A stretch of 54,284 nt of DNA from Helicobacter didelphidarum (lineage in GTDB: Bacteria; Campylobacterota; Campylobacteria; Campylobacterales; Helicobacteraceae). The translations under genes were made by a program, and so were the position numbers. The stretch covers positions 1-54,284 of the forward strand of contig NZ_NXLQ01000015.1 in assembly GCF_003364195.1 (NCBI RefSeq), in the 5' to 3' direction. Under the pieces are notes generated by a model. The model was not told where the DNA came from, ran no database searches, and saw nothing but the letters and a program-made list of their open reading frames with translations. Below, piece after piece: positions 26,837 to 34,682 of this stretch. The number at the start of each line of letters is the position of its first letter. Within the stretch, counting starts at the first letter, position 1.

Positions 26837-27889
26837 TTATATTGCTTTATCAAAATTAATACGTGGATCAATGACCATATACAACATATCACTAATGATT
26901 CCAGCGATTAAACCAATTAATGTAAAAATAAATAGTGTCCCAAAAACGATAGGATAATCTCTTGTAATAATGCTATTATAGCCAAGCAACCCTAATCCAT
27001 CAAGGCTAAAAATAATTTCTATTAAAAGATTTGCACCAAAAAACATGCCCACAAAAGTAATTGGAAAAAGTGAAACAATTAGTAGCATCGCATTGCGAAA
27101 TATATGTCCATATAAGATTCTTATGTTACTTGCACCCTTACTTCTTGCTAATAGCACATAGGATTTTCCCATTTCATCGAGAAACGAGTTTTTAACAAGT
27201 AAAGTAAGACTTGCAAAGCCCCCAGCACAAATGCAAGTGATTGGCAGGACTAAATGCCAAAGATAATCTTTAACTCTATCAAATGTTGTAAGTGAATCAA
27301 AGTTATCACTTACTAATCCTTTTAATGGAAAAATATCAAAAAAATTCCCCCCAGTAAATAATATAATGAGTAAAATTGCGAGTAAAAAAGAGGGGATAGA
27401 ATATAAAAAAGTGATAAGAAGACTCGTAAAAGAATCAAATTTTTCTCCATTCCAACAAGCTTTTATAATCCCCAGAGGAATGCTTACAAAATAAATAATC
27501 AATGTGCTAAAAATACCAAGTGAAATAGAAACACTAAGCTTTTCTTGAATAATATCAATCACACGTTCTTGTCGATAGAAACTTTCACCAAAATCGAATT
27601 GAATATAATGTTTCAACATAAGAAAAAATCTTTCTCCAATAGGTTTATCAAATCCATACATTTTTTTTAGTTGTTCAAGTAGCTCAGAATCTAATCCTTT
27701 TGCACCTTGATATGCCCCAAGATGAATACTCCCAACATTGCTTTCACCATGAATGGAATTTGCAATCTTCGCACTCATTTGCTCCACAGGACCGCCTGGT
27801 GCTAGTTGAATAATGAAGAAATTAATCGTAATAATACCAAGCAAAGTTGGAATCATCAACAAAAATCGTTTGCAAAAATATGCGAACAT
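26837..27889 (-). CDS. ABC transporter permease, YejB-like (peptide uptake)
   Basis: A 350-residue inner-membrane permease of the binding-protein-dependent type. It has the N-terminal helix with LLMIPTLLGIITINFFIIQLAPGGPVEQ, a periplasmic loop of about 100 residues, and then the conserved permease core. The coupling-loop segment VLLARSKGASNIRILYGHIFRNA contacts the ATPase. The long first loop and C-terminal MVIDPRINFD favour YejB over OppB or DppB. It normally works with a binding protein (YejA), a second permease (YejE) and an ATPase (YejF), none of which is next to it. It converges on rsmG. Confidence 0.85.
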   Translation of the reverse strand: MFAYFCKRFLLMIPTLLGIITINFFIIQLAPGGPVEQMSAKIANSIHGESNVGSIHLGAYQGAKGLDSELLEQLKKMYGFDKPIGERFFLMLKHYIQFDFGESFYRQERVIDIIQEKLSVSISLGIFSTLIIYFVSIPLGIIKACWNGEKFDSFTSLLITFLYSIPSFLLAILLIILFTGGNFFDIFPLKGLVSDNFDSLTTFDRVKDYLWHLVLPITCICAGGFASLTLLVKNSFLDEMGKSYVLLARSKGASNIRILYGHIFRNAMLLIVSLFPITFVGMFFGANLLIEIIFSLDGLGLLGYNSIITRDYPIVFGTLFIFTLIGLIAGIISDMLYMVIDPRINFDKAI

Positions 27890-28220
27890 AATGCCCTCTA
27901 TGTATATGAATACAGAATCCTTAATTGCAGTATTTTATCGGAACTTTTCTATTTTATTCTTAAAATAGAAACAATTAAGGTAGTTTCTCCCTAAATTCAA
28001 TGATACAATATTGCAATTTTAAACATAAGTAGTAAATTTTAAGAGATTGAAGCTATTGTGTAATTTTTATTAAAAAAAAGTCAAATTACCTCTGAAAAAA
28101 GTTATTTTTTTGTTATTTTTGTCAAAAATATGAGGAAAAATGCTAAATTTTATCATGAATTAAGTTGAATTTGAATACAATATAGAACTATTCTTTAAAT
28201 TCTGCTAAAAAAGGAAAAAT
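27890..28220. other. Divergent intergenic region between permease and exported protein
   Basis: About 330 bp, very AT-rich, with no gene. It must hold the promoters of two divergent genes. TACAATATAG near 28175 could serve the plus-strand gene, but I do not call it firmly. Confidence 0.4.
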
Positions 28221-29435
28221 ATGTTGAATATTACAAATATGATGTACATTTCATATAAGAAATTAGAATCTATAATATATTCCAAGCAAATCAATGATTC
28301 TATAGTGTATAAAGATAGGAACATAAAACAACATAAAACAACGCGATTGATACCATTGTTTAAAACTTTTTTGTTGGGTGGCATTCTTACGACATGTGTG
28401 TATGGACAAGGCAAAGCTGATGATTATATGCGTGCATCTCTTGAAAATCTTTTTGACAATACGAGTGCATTTGAATGCGATGGAAATAATCGTTCTGCAA
28501 TCTGCACTACACCACGATATGATACCAATGTAATAGGATTTAGTCTTAAAGATTTTCGTTATACTGTTGATTATCTTGATACAAGAGTAATTGAACGTGT
28601 AAGTGGTAGTTTGGAAACAACTGGATTTGAGAGTGAAAAAAGTCAGTTTTTACCAAAAGCATTTGAATGTTCAGATTTTACACAAGTAAATGATGAAAAA
28701 AAGCAAGTCAATGAACAATTGCTTTGCACAATCACAAGTGATTATTATAGTGTATGGTTTCGCGTGAAAGCAAAATCCACTTCACCTCTTTTGCAAACCA
28801 ATAATATTATGGATTTTATGCAACAAACTACGGCATTTTTGAATAAAATTTCAAAACGTCTCTCAAATATAGATGATAAAGATAAATTTCAAGATGAAGT
28901 GAATAAAATTTCAAAAACTCTTAGCAAGATTGATACAAATATTTATAGCATAGAAGCCATCATCACAAAACCAGAACTACCACAAAAAATCTATGAATAT
29001 CTCTTTGCTGATATGTTAGATAATGAGCAATACATGTCTGAAATGCGTTCAGAACGTTATAATCAGCTTTCAAGAACACTTTATAATTCAGGTGTTGGAT
29101 ATATATATGGACATGCAATGGGATATGTTTGGGGGAATGATAAAATTGATGAAAGAACTAAAGAAAGCCTAAATCGTTTGCTTACAGCATTTAGAGATTC
29201 CGCAATGCTTGATTCCAATGTAAGAAAAGTTTATATCAAACTTACTAACCGCACAAAGCTTGGCTTTAACCTTGGCAATGCTTTCAATAGAGCTATGCAG
29301 AAAGTCCAGTCTTTACATAATTCTAGAATCAAGAAAGAATATGCTGGGAGGAGTATTAATGTATTCGATGGGGATTTTCTTAATCGTTACAGAATTGAAT
29401 CGGGCGTGATGAGGGCAAAAAATAATATTCGTTAA
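28221..29435 (+). CDS. Unrecognised exported protein, 404 residues
   Basis: I do not recognise this protein. The start has AAGGA eight bases upstream. About 45 polar residues precede a hydrophobic stretch, PLFKTFLLGGILTTCVYGQGKA, that looks like a late signal sequence or anchor, so the true start may be further in. The mature part has four early cysteines (FECDGNNRSAIC, FECSDF, LLCTI). A likely coiled coil follows, FLNKISKRLSNIDDKDKFQDEV then NKISKTLSKIDTNI, in which LNKIS/VNKIS with KRLSNID/KTLSKID is a short internal repeat. A helical, basic C-terminal third ends the protein. The gene is alone and followed by a decayed region. It may be a cell-envelope or secreted factor, but this is only context. 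Confidence 0.75.
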   Translation: MLNITNMMYISYKKLESIIYSKQINDSIVYKDRNIKQHKTTRLIPLFKTFLLGGILTTCVYGQGKADDYMRASLENLFDNTSAFECDGNNRSAICTTPRYDTNVIGFSLKDFRYTVDYLDTRVIERVSGSLETTGFESEKSQFLPKAFECSDFTQVNDEKKQVNEQLLCTITSDYYSVWFRVKAKSTSPLLQTNNIMDFMQQTTAFLNKISKRLSNIDDKDKFQDEVNKISKTLSKIDTNIYSIEAIITKPELPQKIYEYLFADMLDNEQYMSEMRSERYNQLSRTLYNSGVGYIYGHAMGYVWGNDKIDERTKESLNRLLTAFRDSAMLDSNVRKVYIKLTNRTKLGFNLGNAFNRAMQKVQSLHNSRIKKEYAGRSINVFDGDFLNRYRIESGVMRAKNNIR

Positions 29436-29624
29436 GCCTCTCATTACATTATGAAGTAATATTTTGTAATTATAACAACATAATAATGCTACTAAAGTAA
29501 TCTCAAATTTGCAGAAACAAGATTATCATGAAAGTCGTATCTTGATAATCTTAAGCTACTTTTATATTGTTTAGTCTAAATATCCATTGACCCACAATTG
29601 CTTTAATAATACATTATCTTATAG
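29436..29624. other. Short spacer before the decayed gene
   Basis: ATTAC and GTAAT form a weak 5-bp hairpin just after the preceding stop codon, followed by ATTTTG. It may be a poor terminator. Nothing else is seen. Confidence 0.35.
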
Positions 29625-30311
29625 TATCAAACTCTCATTTCACATTGCGGTACGGCACATTCTTCTCGCAATGAAGCAATAATACAATTCAATAATGAAA
29701 ACATAGTTGATGGGGATAGGGTAATTTGGTCAGGAAGAGAAAACCATGGAAGTGGTTCGGATACCTTAACAATTGAAAAATATAAAAATGGAAAGAAAAT
29801 TTCTGTTGTATCTGTTGTAATAAAAGATTCTGGATTTTCCCTCACTTGCGTAATGCTTGATTATAATGGAATGAACATGATGTCCAAAATATCAGAAAAA
29901 TATAAACACTATCATCTCAACAACATAGACAACTTCTCATCTAGATTTATTATACACTATGGTAATGAGGACCAAATCACTTTGCCCTCTGAAGTATCTG
30001 GCTATACAAGCGGAGAATTTGATAGTGCAGAGCAAAAAACAGGCAAATGAATAGTAAAAAGTTGCCAACAAGATTCTGATAAAATTGATGAATATAAAGG
30101 ACTAGAGAGCTTTATACAAAAAATAGAATCCCACTATAAAAAAGCAAACTTCATGGCACACAAAAGGAATGGAAAAATAATAAATTGATAAAAGAGGAGC
30201 ATTATGAAAATGATGTATTACATGGCACATTACAAAGAATGGGATATGAAAGGTAATCTCATCAAAGCAGAAATCTATGAGAATGGCAATCGAGTGCAGA
30301 TTATACGATAA
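29625..30311 (+). pseudogene. Decayed gene with YwqK/MORN-like repeat remnants
   Basis: One frame stays open from 29625 to TGA 30048-30050, resumes after that stop (IVKSCQQDSDKIDEYKGLE) and ends at 30186-30188. It lacks a start codon at its 5' end, where it begins in a palindrome-like stretch at 29643-29673. A neighbouring frame from 30152 reads HGTQKEWKNNKLIKEEHYEN and then DVLHGTL. After another shift, KGNLIKAEIYENGNRV follows to a stop at 30309-30311. These segments look like the YENG...HG...KGN repeats of YwqK-type antitoxin/MORN-like proteins. At least two frameshifts and one nonsense change are needed to explain it. A 35-residue frame from ATG 30204 with GAGGAG upstream may still be translated. 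Confidence 0.6.
29643..29673. repeat. Possible degenerate copy of the mod-embedded palindromic element
   Basis: CATTGCG (29643-29649) and CGCAATG (29667-29673) form a 7-bp inverted repeat with the same core as the element inside mod. The inner sequence differs, so this is at best a short decayed copy. It lies at the 5' edge of the broken gene. Confidence 0.35.
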
Positions 30312-30524
30312 CCTAGAATCACATAAAAAGATACTTGTGTATATTTTACACTTATGTCGAAAGAGGATGAATTAAAATGTTATCATCGTAAAAAATGCTT
30401 AGAATAGGTCAGAATGTGAAAATATTGAGAGTTATATAATGCTGGTTTTCTTAATTTTAGCTTCCACAAAACTATTTTTCACATTCTATTATCAAGAGAT
30501 TGAGTCATATTTAAGAAATTGTAT

Positions 30525-30530
30525 TATAAT
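30525..30530 (+). promoter_or_regulatory. -10 box (TATAAT) for the DUF302 gene
   Basis: Perfect TATAAT 31 bp before the start codon, with an AAGGAG ribosome site in the short leader. No -35 box. Confidence 0.6.
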
Positions 30531-30561
30531 CCTAAGAGTTACCAAAATTTAAGGAGATTGT

Positions 30562-30999
30562 ATGAAAATAGCAAAAGTTTTTATGTTAGGTGTTTTGTTA
30601 TTAGGTGTAAATATGAATGCAGGTAAACTAAAAAGTAAGTATGATTTTGAGACGACACTAGGGAATGTCAAAAGCGAGATTGAGAAACTACAAATTAACA
30701 TTTTTGCAGAATATAAGCATTCTGATAATGCAGAGAAAGCGGGTGTAAAGCTCAATCCAACAAGTGTAATAGTCTTTGGGAATCCAAAAGTTGGCACAAC
30801 GCTTATGCAAGAAAATCAAAAAATTGCTATTGAGTTGCCATTGCGAATGAATATTTATCAAAATGATAAGAATGAAGTATTTGTAAATTTTATCGAGTTG
30901 GGTGAAATCGCAAAAAAATATAAGATTAAAAATACGCAAACTATTACAAAAATGTCTAATATGCTTGAATCTATTGCCAAAAAAGCAAGCGGGAATTAA
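30562..30999 (+). CDS. DUF302 domain exported protein
   Basis: A 145-residue protein. Residues 1-20 are a signal peptide ending NMNAG. The rest is a DUF302 fold, with SKYDFETTLGNVKSEIEKL, the FAEYKHSDNAEKAGVKLNPT stretch, and VIVFGNPKVGTTLMQENQKIAIELPL, which are the family marks. DUF302 proteins are small, often periplasmic, and without settled function. The start has AAGGAG. A perfect 8-bp hairpin (31010-31031) follows 10 bp after the stop codon. Confidence 0.88.
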   Translation: MKIAKVFMLGVLLLGVNMNAGKLKSKYDFETTLGNVKSEIEKLQINIFAEYKHSDNAEKAGVKLNPTSVIVFGNPKVGTTLMQENQKIAIELPLRMNIYQNDKNEVFVNFIELGEIAKKYKIKNTQTITKMSNMLESIAKKASGN

Positions 31000-31417
31000 G
31001 CGAAAATTCGAGAATCTAATTTAAGATTCTCAAAATTCCTTGCTTTAGGGTTATTGTATTGAACACAATAAGAGGGTGAATATCAAAATTTCACTTTACC
31101 AAGATTAGAATATCCTTTGAATACAATACAAAAGTCAATCAAGAGGGTTTCTACTTAAAAAATCAAATTAATAAGAGAAATACCATACAGAGTATCTAGT
31201 TGCCTGATTTTACATGTCAATTATCTCATTCTTAGATTTTTTCAATTCATTTATATTTTATTCTTTAGAATCTTATGTTTGATATTATACATTCACATTA
31301 TTTTCTTCTTATAGATTTCCTCTTTATTTCTTTAAACTCTCTTATGTATAGAATCTTGTTGTTTATTTAACATTTAATACTACAATTATTTTATAACATC
31401 TATAATAAAGATAGGAT
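31000..31417. other. Intergenic region after the DUF302 gene
   Basis: Contains the hairpin GAGAATCT/AGATTCTC at 31010-31031. It has only A-rich sequence after it on the plus strand, so it is an uncertain terminator. TATAAT lies at 31401-31406, very close to the next gene. The rest is featureless AT-rich DNA. Confidence 0.45.
31401..31406 (+). promoter_or_regulatory. -10-like box (TATAAT) close to the TsaB-like start
   Basis: Perfect TATAAT only 12 bp before the start codon. If used, the message would be nearly leaderless; alternatively the real start is further inside the gene. Confidence 0.4.
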
Positions 31418-32314
31418 ATGTATGATATTGTTTTAATTAGTGTTGATTCTCCTATAATGCTTGGAATCTATAAGCACTCTCAAATAAATCAAGATTCTGA
31501 ACTTTTATTTTCTCTTGCAATAGAGGGGCAAACGAGTCATATTTTACCTCTCTTAATGAGCATGATATTCTCCAGAGATACCCCGATGCAACATATATGT
31601 GAAAATCTTGGAATCTTGCAAAATAAAAACCTCAATGGTAAAATATTGGAAAATATAGCACTTAAATGCAAATTGAAGGAATATGCGATGTCGTATGATC
31701 TCCTTAAAAGTTCTGGTAATTTTTCTTTGCAATACATGGATTTTATTCTTCAAAATAAAAATACTGATAAAACACAATTATTTACACCTATGATTTTATT
31801 ACCACAACAAGATTCTGAAGGACATCAAAAACAATATGTAACAGCAGACATTCTTGAATCTTTATCGCTTTCTTTTATTCAAATTCTCCATTTATTAAGC
31901 TACTTTCATGAAATCAGCGGAATTTATTATGCTCGGGGTGTTGGTAGTCTTAGTGCGATAAAACTCACGCATATATTTTTACAAACTTTATATATCGTAA
32001 AAAAAATCCCTCTTTATGCGATAAATAGCTTCTATTTTAGTAATTATAATGAAATTAAAGCATTTGGAAATCTATCATTTTTTTATGAGAATTCACATAA
32101 TGACAGATATATAAAAAATCTGGAAAATAAATTGACAAATTATCATTATGAAGTCAAGGAGCAGAAAACAGATAGTCTAGATTCTCACTTGTATAATTGC
32201 ATATCGTTAAAAAGAAGTTCTGGACGTGATTTACAGTTGTTGTTGCCAATGACACTGAACAAGTCTGATTTTAAAGAATCTTGCACACCGCTTTATATTA
32301 CACCCCCACTTTAA
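31418..32314 (+). CDS. TsaB-like protein (tRNA t6A synthesis), divergent
   Basis: A 298-residue protein, tentatively TsaB, the non-catalytic ASKHA-fold partner of TsaD and TsaE that make threonylcarbamoyl-adenosine at tRNA position 37. Residues 171-206 (YARGVGSLSAIKL, then a helix, then KKIPLYAINSF) line up with the TsaB signature GPGSFTGLRIG...G.P..GVSSL. The N-terminus, YDIVLISVDSPIMLGIY, fits the first ASKHA strand. A stretch of about 75 residues (60-135) looks inserted relative to usual TsaB proteins. The match is weak, as is common for epsilonproteobacterial TsaB, so another ASKHA-type role is possible. Cytoplasmic; stands alone. Confidence 0.6.
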   Translation: MYDIVLISVDSPIMLGIYKHSQINQDSELLFSLAIEGQTSHILPLLMSMIFSRDTPMQHICENLGILQNKNLNGKILENIALKCKLKEYAMSYDLLKSSGNFSLQYMDFILQNKNTDKTQLFTPMILLPQQDSEGHQKQYVTADILESLSLSFIQILHLLSYFHEISGIYYARGVGSLSAIKLTHIFLQTLYIVKKIPLYAINSFYFSNYNEIKAFGNLSFFYENSHNDRYIKNLENKLTNYHYEVKEQKTDSLDSHLYNCISLKRSSGRDLQLLLPMTLNKSDFKESCTPLYITPPL

Positions 32315-32472
32315 ATTTATATAGCAACATGTGTATAAGTTTAAAGTAAATTTATTTTTGTGTGATATTAAGATTCTAGAAGCTTTTTTTGTAAAATATT
32401 TGCGTAAAATTTTATGCCACAATTTTATAAAGTTATTGTAAGCGAACAGAAGAGTGCGAGAGATTTGCCAAC

Positions 32473-32850
32473 CTAATCTTGCTCCACTTCGGTAAACGCC
32501 TTTGTTAAACCAAAATATTGTAAAGCAGCCATAATATCAACAAATTGTTGCACATTAGCATCTTTATCTGCTTTGATAATAATATTTGTATCGCTATCAA
32601 CACTACGCAAATATCCATAAAGTTCAGCTTTCTCGACAGGACGAGAATCAACATAGACTTTTCCATCTTTATCAAGGGCGATATTGATTTGTTTAGAATC
32701 TATGATTGTTTGCATTTCTTCATCAACTTGGGGGATTTGTATTGGGAGCTGTGAGGATACGCTAAATGAAGCAGAAACAAGTACAATAACGAGTAAAACA
32801 AGCATAATATCAATAAATGGAACAAGATTCAAAGAGTCAATTTTTTTCAT
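32473..32850 (-). CDS. exbD: ExbD/TolR family proton-channel protein
   Basis: A 125-residue inner-membrane protein that with ExbB uses the proton gradient to energise TonB or a Tol-like partner. One membrane helix (residues 9-29) carries the conserved Asp in VPFIDIMLVLLVI. A periplasmic domain follows with IIIKADKDANVQQFVDIMAALQYFGL. The start is ATG 32850 (MKKIDSLNLVPF), inside the end of exbB with a 14-bp overlap; an upstream frame extension to 32916 would lie wholly within exbB and is rejected. No tonB is nearby. Confidence 0.93.
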   Translation of the reverse strand: MKKIDSLNLVPFIDIMLVLLVIVLVSASFSVSSQLPIQIPQVDEEMQTIIDSKQINIALDKDGKVYVDSRPVEKAELYGYLRSVDSDTNIIIKADKDANVQQFVDIMAALQYFGLTKAFTEVEQD

Positions 32851-33610
32851 GAGTGGCCCCTTGATTTTTATGCTCACTTTTATATTGTGCAATGAGATCT
32901 TTGATTTGAGAATCAAGTTCCTTTGGAAGATTGTTTATCTCTAAAGAATCGTGTATATCATCTTGATTATAAGAGTTTGCAGTATTGTTTTGAGAATTGA
33001 GACTTGATGAATCTTGTTTATTTTCTTTATGTATCATTTTTGGCATTTTATGTATCTTTGACCCTAAATCTGCATAATCTTGAAATTGATAGGGCATATC
33101 ACGATTATCTTTTGTGAGTTGATTAATTGTTGTATCCTCTCTAGAATCTAATCGTGGATTTTGTTTATTTTTTATTATCGGAGTGTTAAATATATCCCAA
33201 TTTGTAAGGATAACTTCAGCTTTACGCAATAAAAGGTTATAAAAAACAATGCTTGGTATTGCCACAATAAGACCAAGAGCTGTTGCCCGCAATGCCATTG
33301 CCAATCCAGCCATAATACTCTTTGTATCAAGAATGGTATGCACCCCAATACTTGCAAAAGTTAGCATAATTCCAATAACAGTCCCCAAAAGCCCAACATA
33401 AGGAGCGTTCGATCCGATTGTTGCAACAAGTGTAAGCCGTTTATGCAAGTCTAACTCTAGTTCACGTCTATCTTCATAATCATCAAGTCGAATGATGGAG
33501 TAAAACCATAATCTCTCAATACCAATAGCGATTACTAATAAACTAAGAAAGATAAGAAAACCAAAGATTCCATAATCAAAATAACTTGCATAAGTTGCAA
33601 TTTTTTCCAT
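32837..33610 (-). CDS. exbB: ExbB/TolQ/MotA family proton-channel protein with long C-terminal tail
   Basis: A 257-residue ExbB. Three membrane helices lie at about 12-32, 70-88 and 102-127, with the channel segments GSNAPYVGLLGTVIGIMLTF and MALRATALGLIVAIPSIVFYN. ExbB proteins of this genus usually end soon after the third helix. Here residues 141-257 form a polar, Asn/Gln/Ser/Asp-rich cytoplasmic tail, with a possible helix near the end (LDSQIKDLIAQYKSEHK). The ATG overlaps the smpB stop by one base (TAATG), with AAGGAG inside smpB. It overlaps exbD by 14 bp. Confidence 0.92.
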   Translation of the reverse strand: MEKIATYASYFDYGIFGFLIFLSLLVIAIGIERLWFYSIIRLDDYEDRRELELDLHKRLTLVATIGSNAPYVGLLGTVIGIMLTFASIGVHTILDTKSIMAGLAMALRATALGLIVAIPSIVFYNLLLRKAEVILTNWDIFNTPIIKNKQNPRLDSREDTTINQLTKDNRDMPYQFQDYADLGSKIHKMPKMIHKENKQDSSSLNSQNNTANSYNQDDIHDSLEINNLPKELDSQIKDLIAQYKSEHKNQGATHEKN

Positions 33611-34083
33611 TATTTATTACTCCTTTTAGGATATTCATAGTTTTTCATACTTGCTTGTGCTTCTCTCGCTAGTTCTTTGCGTTTAATAGTTTCCCTCTTA
33701 TCATATTCTTTTTTTCCTTTTGCAAGTGCAATGATTATTTTTGCATAACCCTTTTTATTAAAGTAGATTTGTAATGGAATAATCGAAAGCCCTTTTTGAC
33801 TTACTTGCCCAAATAGTTTATCAATTTGCTTTCTATGGAGTAATAACTTACGCACTCGTTTTTCGTCAGGCTTAAAATAAGGATTGGTTGTGTGGTGGTA
33901 AGTGAGATGCACACCAAATACAAATGCCTCATTATTGATAATACGCACAAAACTGTCCTTAAGGTTTGCGCGTCCATTGCGTAAGGATTTTACTTCGCTT
34001 CCCGCAAGCACTAAACCTGCCTCTATTTGTTCAATAATAAAATAATCGTGCAATGCTTTTTTATTGCGAATAATAATACTCAT
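33610..34083 (-). CDS. smpB: SsrA-binding protein SmpB
   Basis: A 157-residue SmpB, the tmRNA partner that delivers tmRNA to stalled ribosomes for trans-translation. It shows [69 protein letters not shown]-like core residues and the basic C-terminal tail that enters the mRNA channel. It leads an smpB-exbB-exbD operon with overlapping genes. From memory the same cluster occurs in H. pylori. The tmRNA gene itself is not seen in the window. Confidence 0.97.
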   Translation of the reverse strand: MSIIIRNKKALHDYFIIEQIEAGLVLAGSEVKSLRNGRANLKDSFVRIINNEAFVFGVHLTYHHTTNPYFKPDEKRVRKLLLHRKQIDKLFGQVSQKGLSIIPLQIYFNKKGYAKIIIALAKGKKEYDKRETIKRKELAREAQASMKNYEYPKRSNK

Positions 34084-34682
34084 AGCTTCTCCAAAGTCTA
34101 TTCATTTTATTCTTTACGCAGATTAATTTTTTTGATAATATCAAGATATATATGTTAATACTAATAAAGATTATGAAAAATAGAATAGAATAACATTTCA
34201 TTTCGCTAACTACATATTTACATGTTTTTTCTATCTAAGATTCTATAATAAAATAATAAATAAGAAAATAAAAATAATATTCTAGCTTAACTTAAAGAAA
34301 AAGTGTATGATTATTTTTTGCTAATATAATTTTCGTGTCATAACAAAATTATTTAAAATATTTTAGAAAAGGGAATAGCGAGATTTTGTGTAAAAATTTT
34401 TATTGCTTCATTTATTTTTTATAGAACTAAAATTTTCCAATGCTTTCAATTATAAAAATATAAATATTTGTAAATTACCCTAAAATAATATTATGTTTAG
34501 AATCAAAAATCTTTGTTGTGATGATTAATTTTTTATTGGGTTAGTTCATTAAATATTGCATTGTTATTACATTTCTTATAAATTTTAAATTTTTTTTTAG
34601 TTATAATTCAATCTTTATATCTTTAGAATATAAATCATTTTATTTTTTAAAGATTATTAAGAACTATGAAATAGGGGAAAAT
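34084..34682. other. Divergent intergenic region between smpB and the DASS transporter
   Basis: About 600 bp of very AT-rich DNA with no supported gene. It holds the smpB promoter (not pinned down) and the transporter promoter at 34590-34607. No stable hairpin was found. Confidence 0.5.
34590..34607 (+). promoter_or_regulatory. T9 tract and -10 box (TATAAT) for the DASS transporter
   Basis: Nine T at 34590-34598 sit just before TATAAT (34602-34607), giving a predicted start near 34614 and a leader of about 70 nt. Homopolymer T tracts next to Helicobacter promoters can vary in length and tune expression; here that is inference. Confidence 0.55.

Noticed and set aside
30204-30311. 35-residue frame with GAGGAG as an independent gene
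   Set aside because: Its second half is the end of a YwqK-like repeat that continues from another frame, so it is better read as part of the pseudogene.
31010-31031. Hairpin GAGAATCT/AGATTCTC as a terminator of the DUF302 gene
   Set aside because: The stem is perfect but A-rich sequence follows, not a T-run. It is made of the over-represented AGAATCT word and may be chance.
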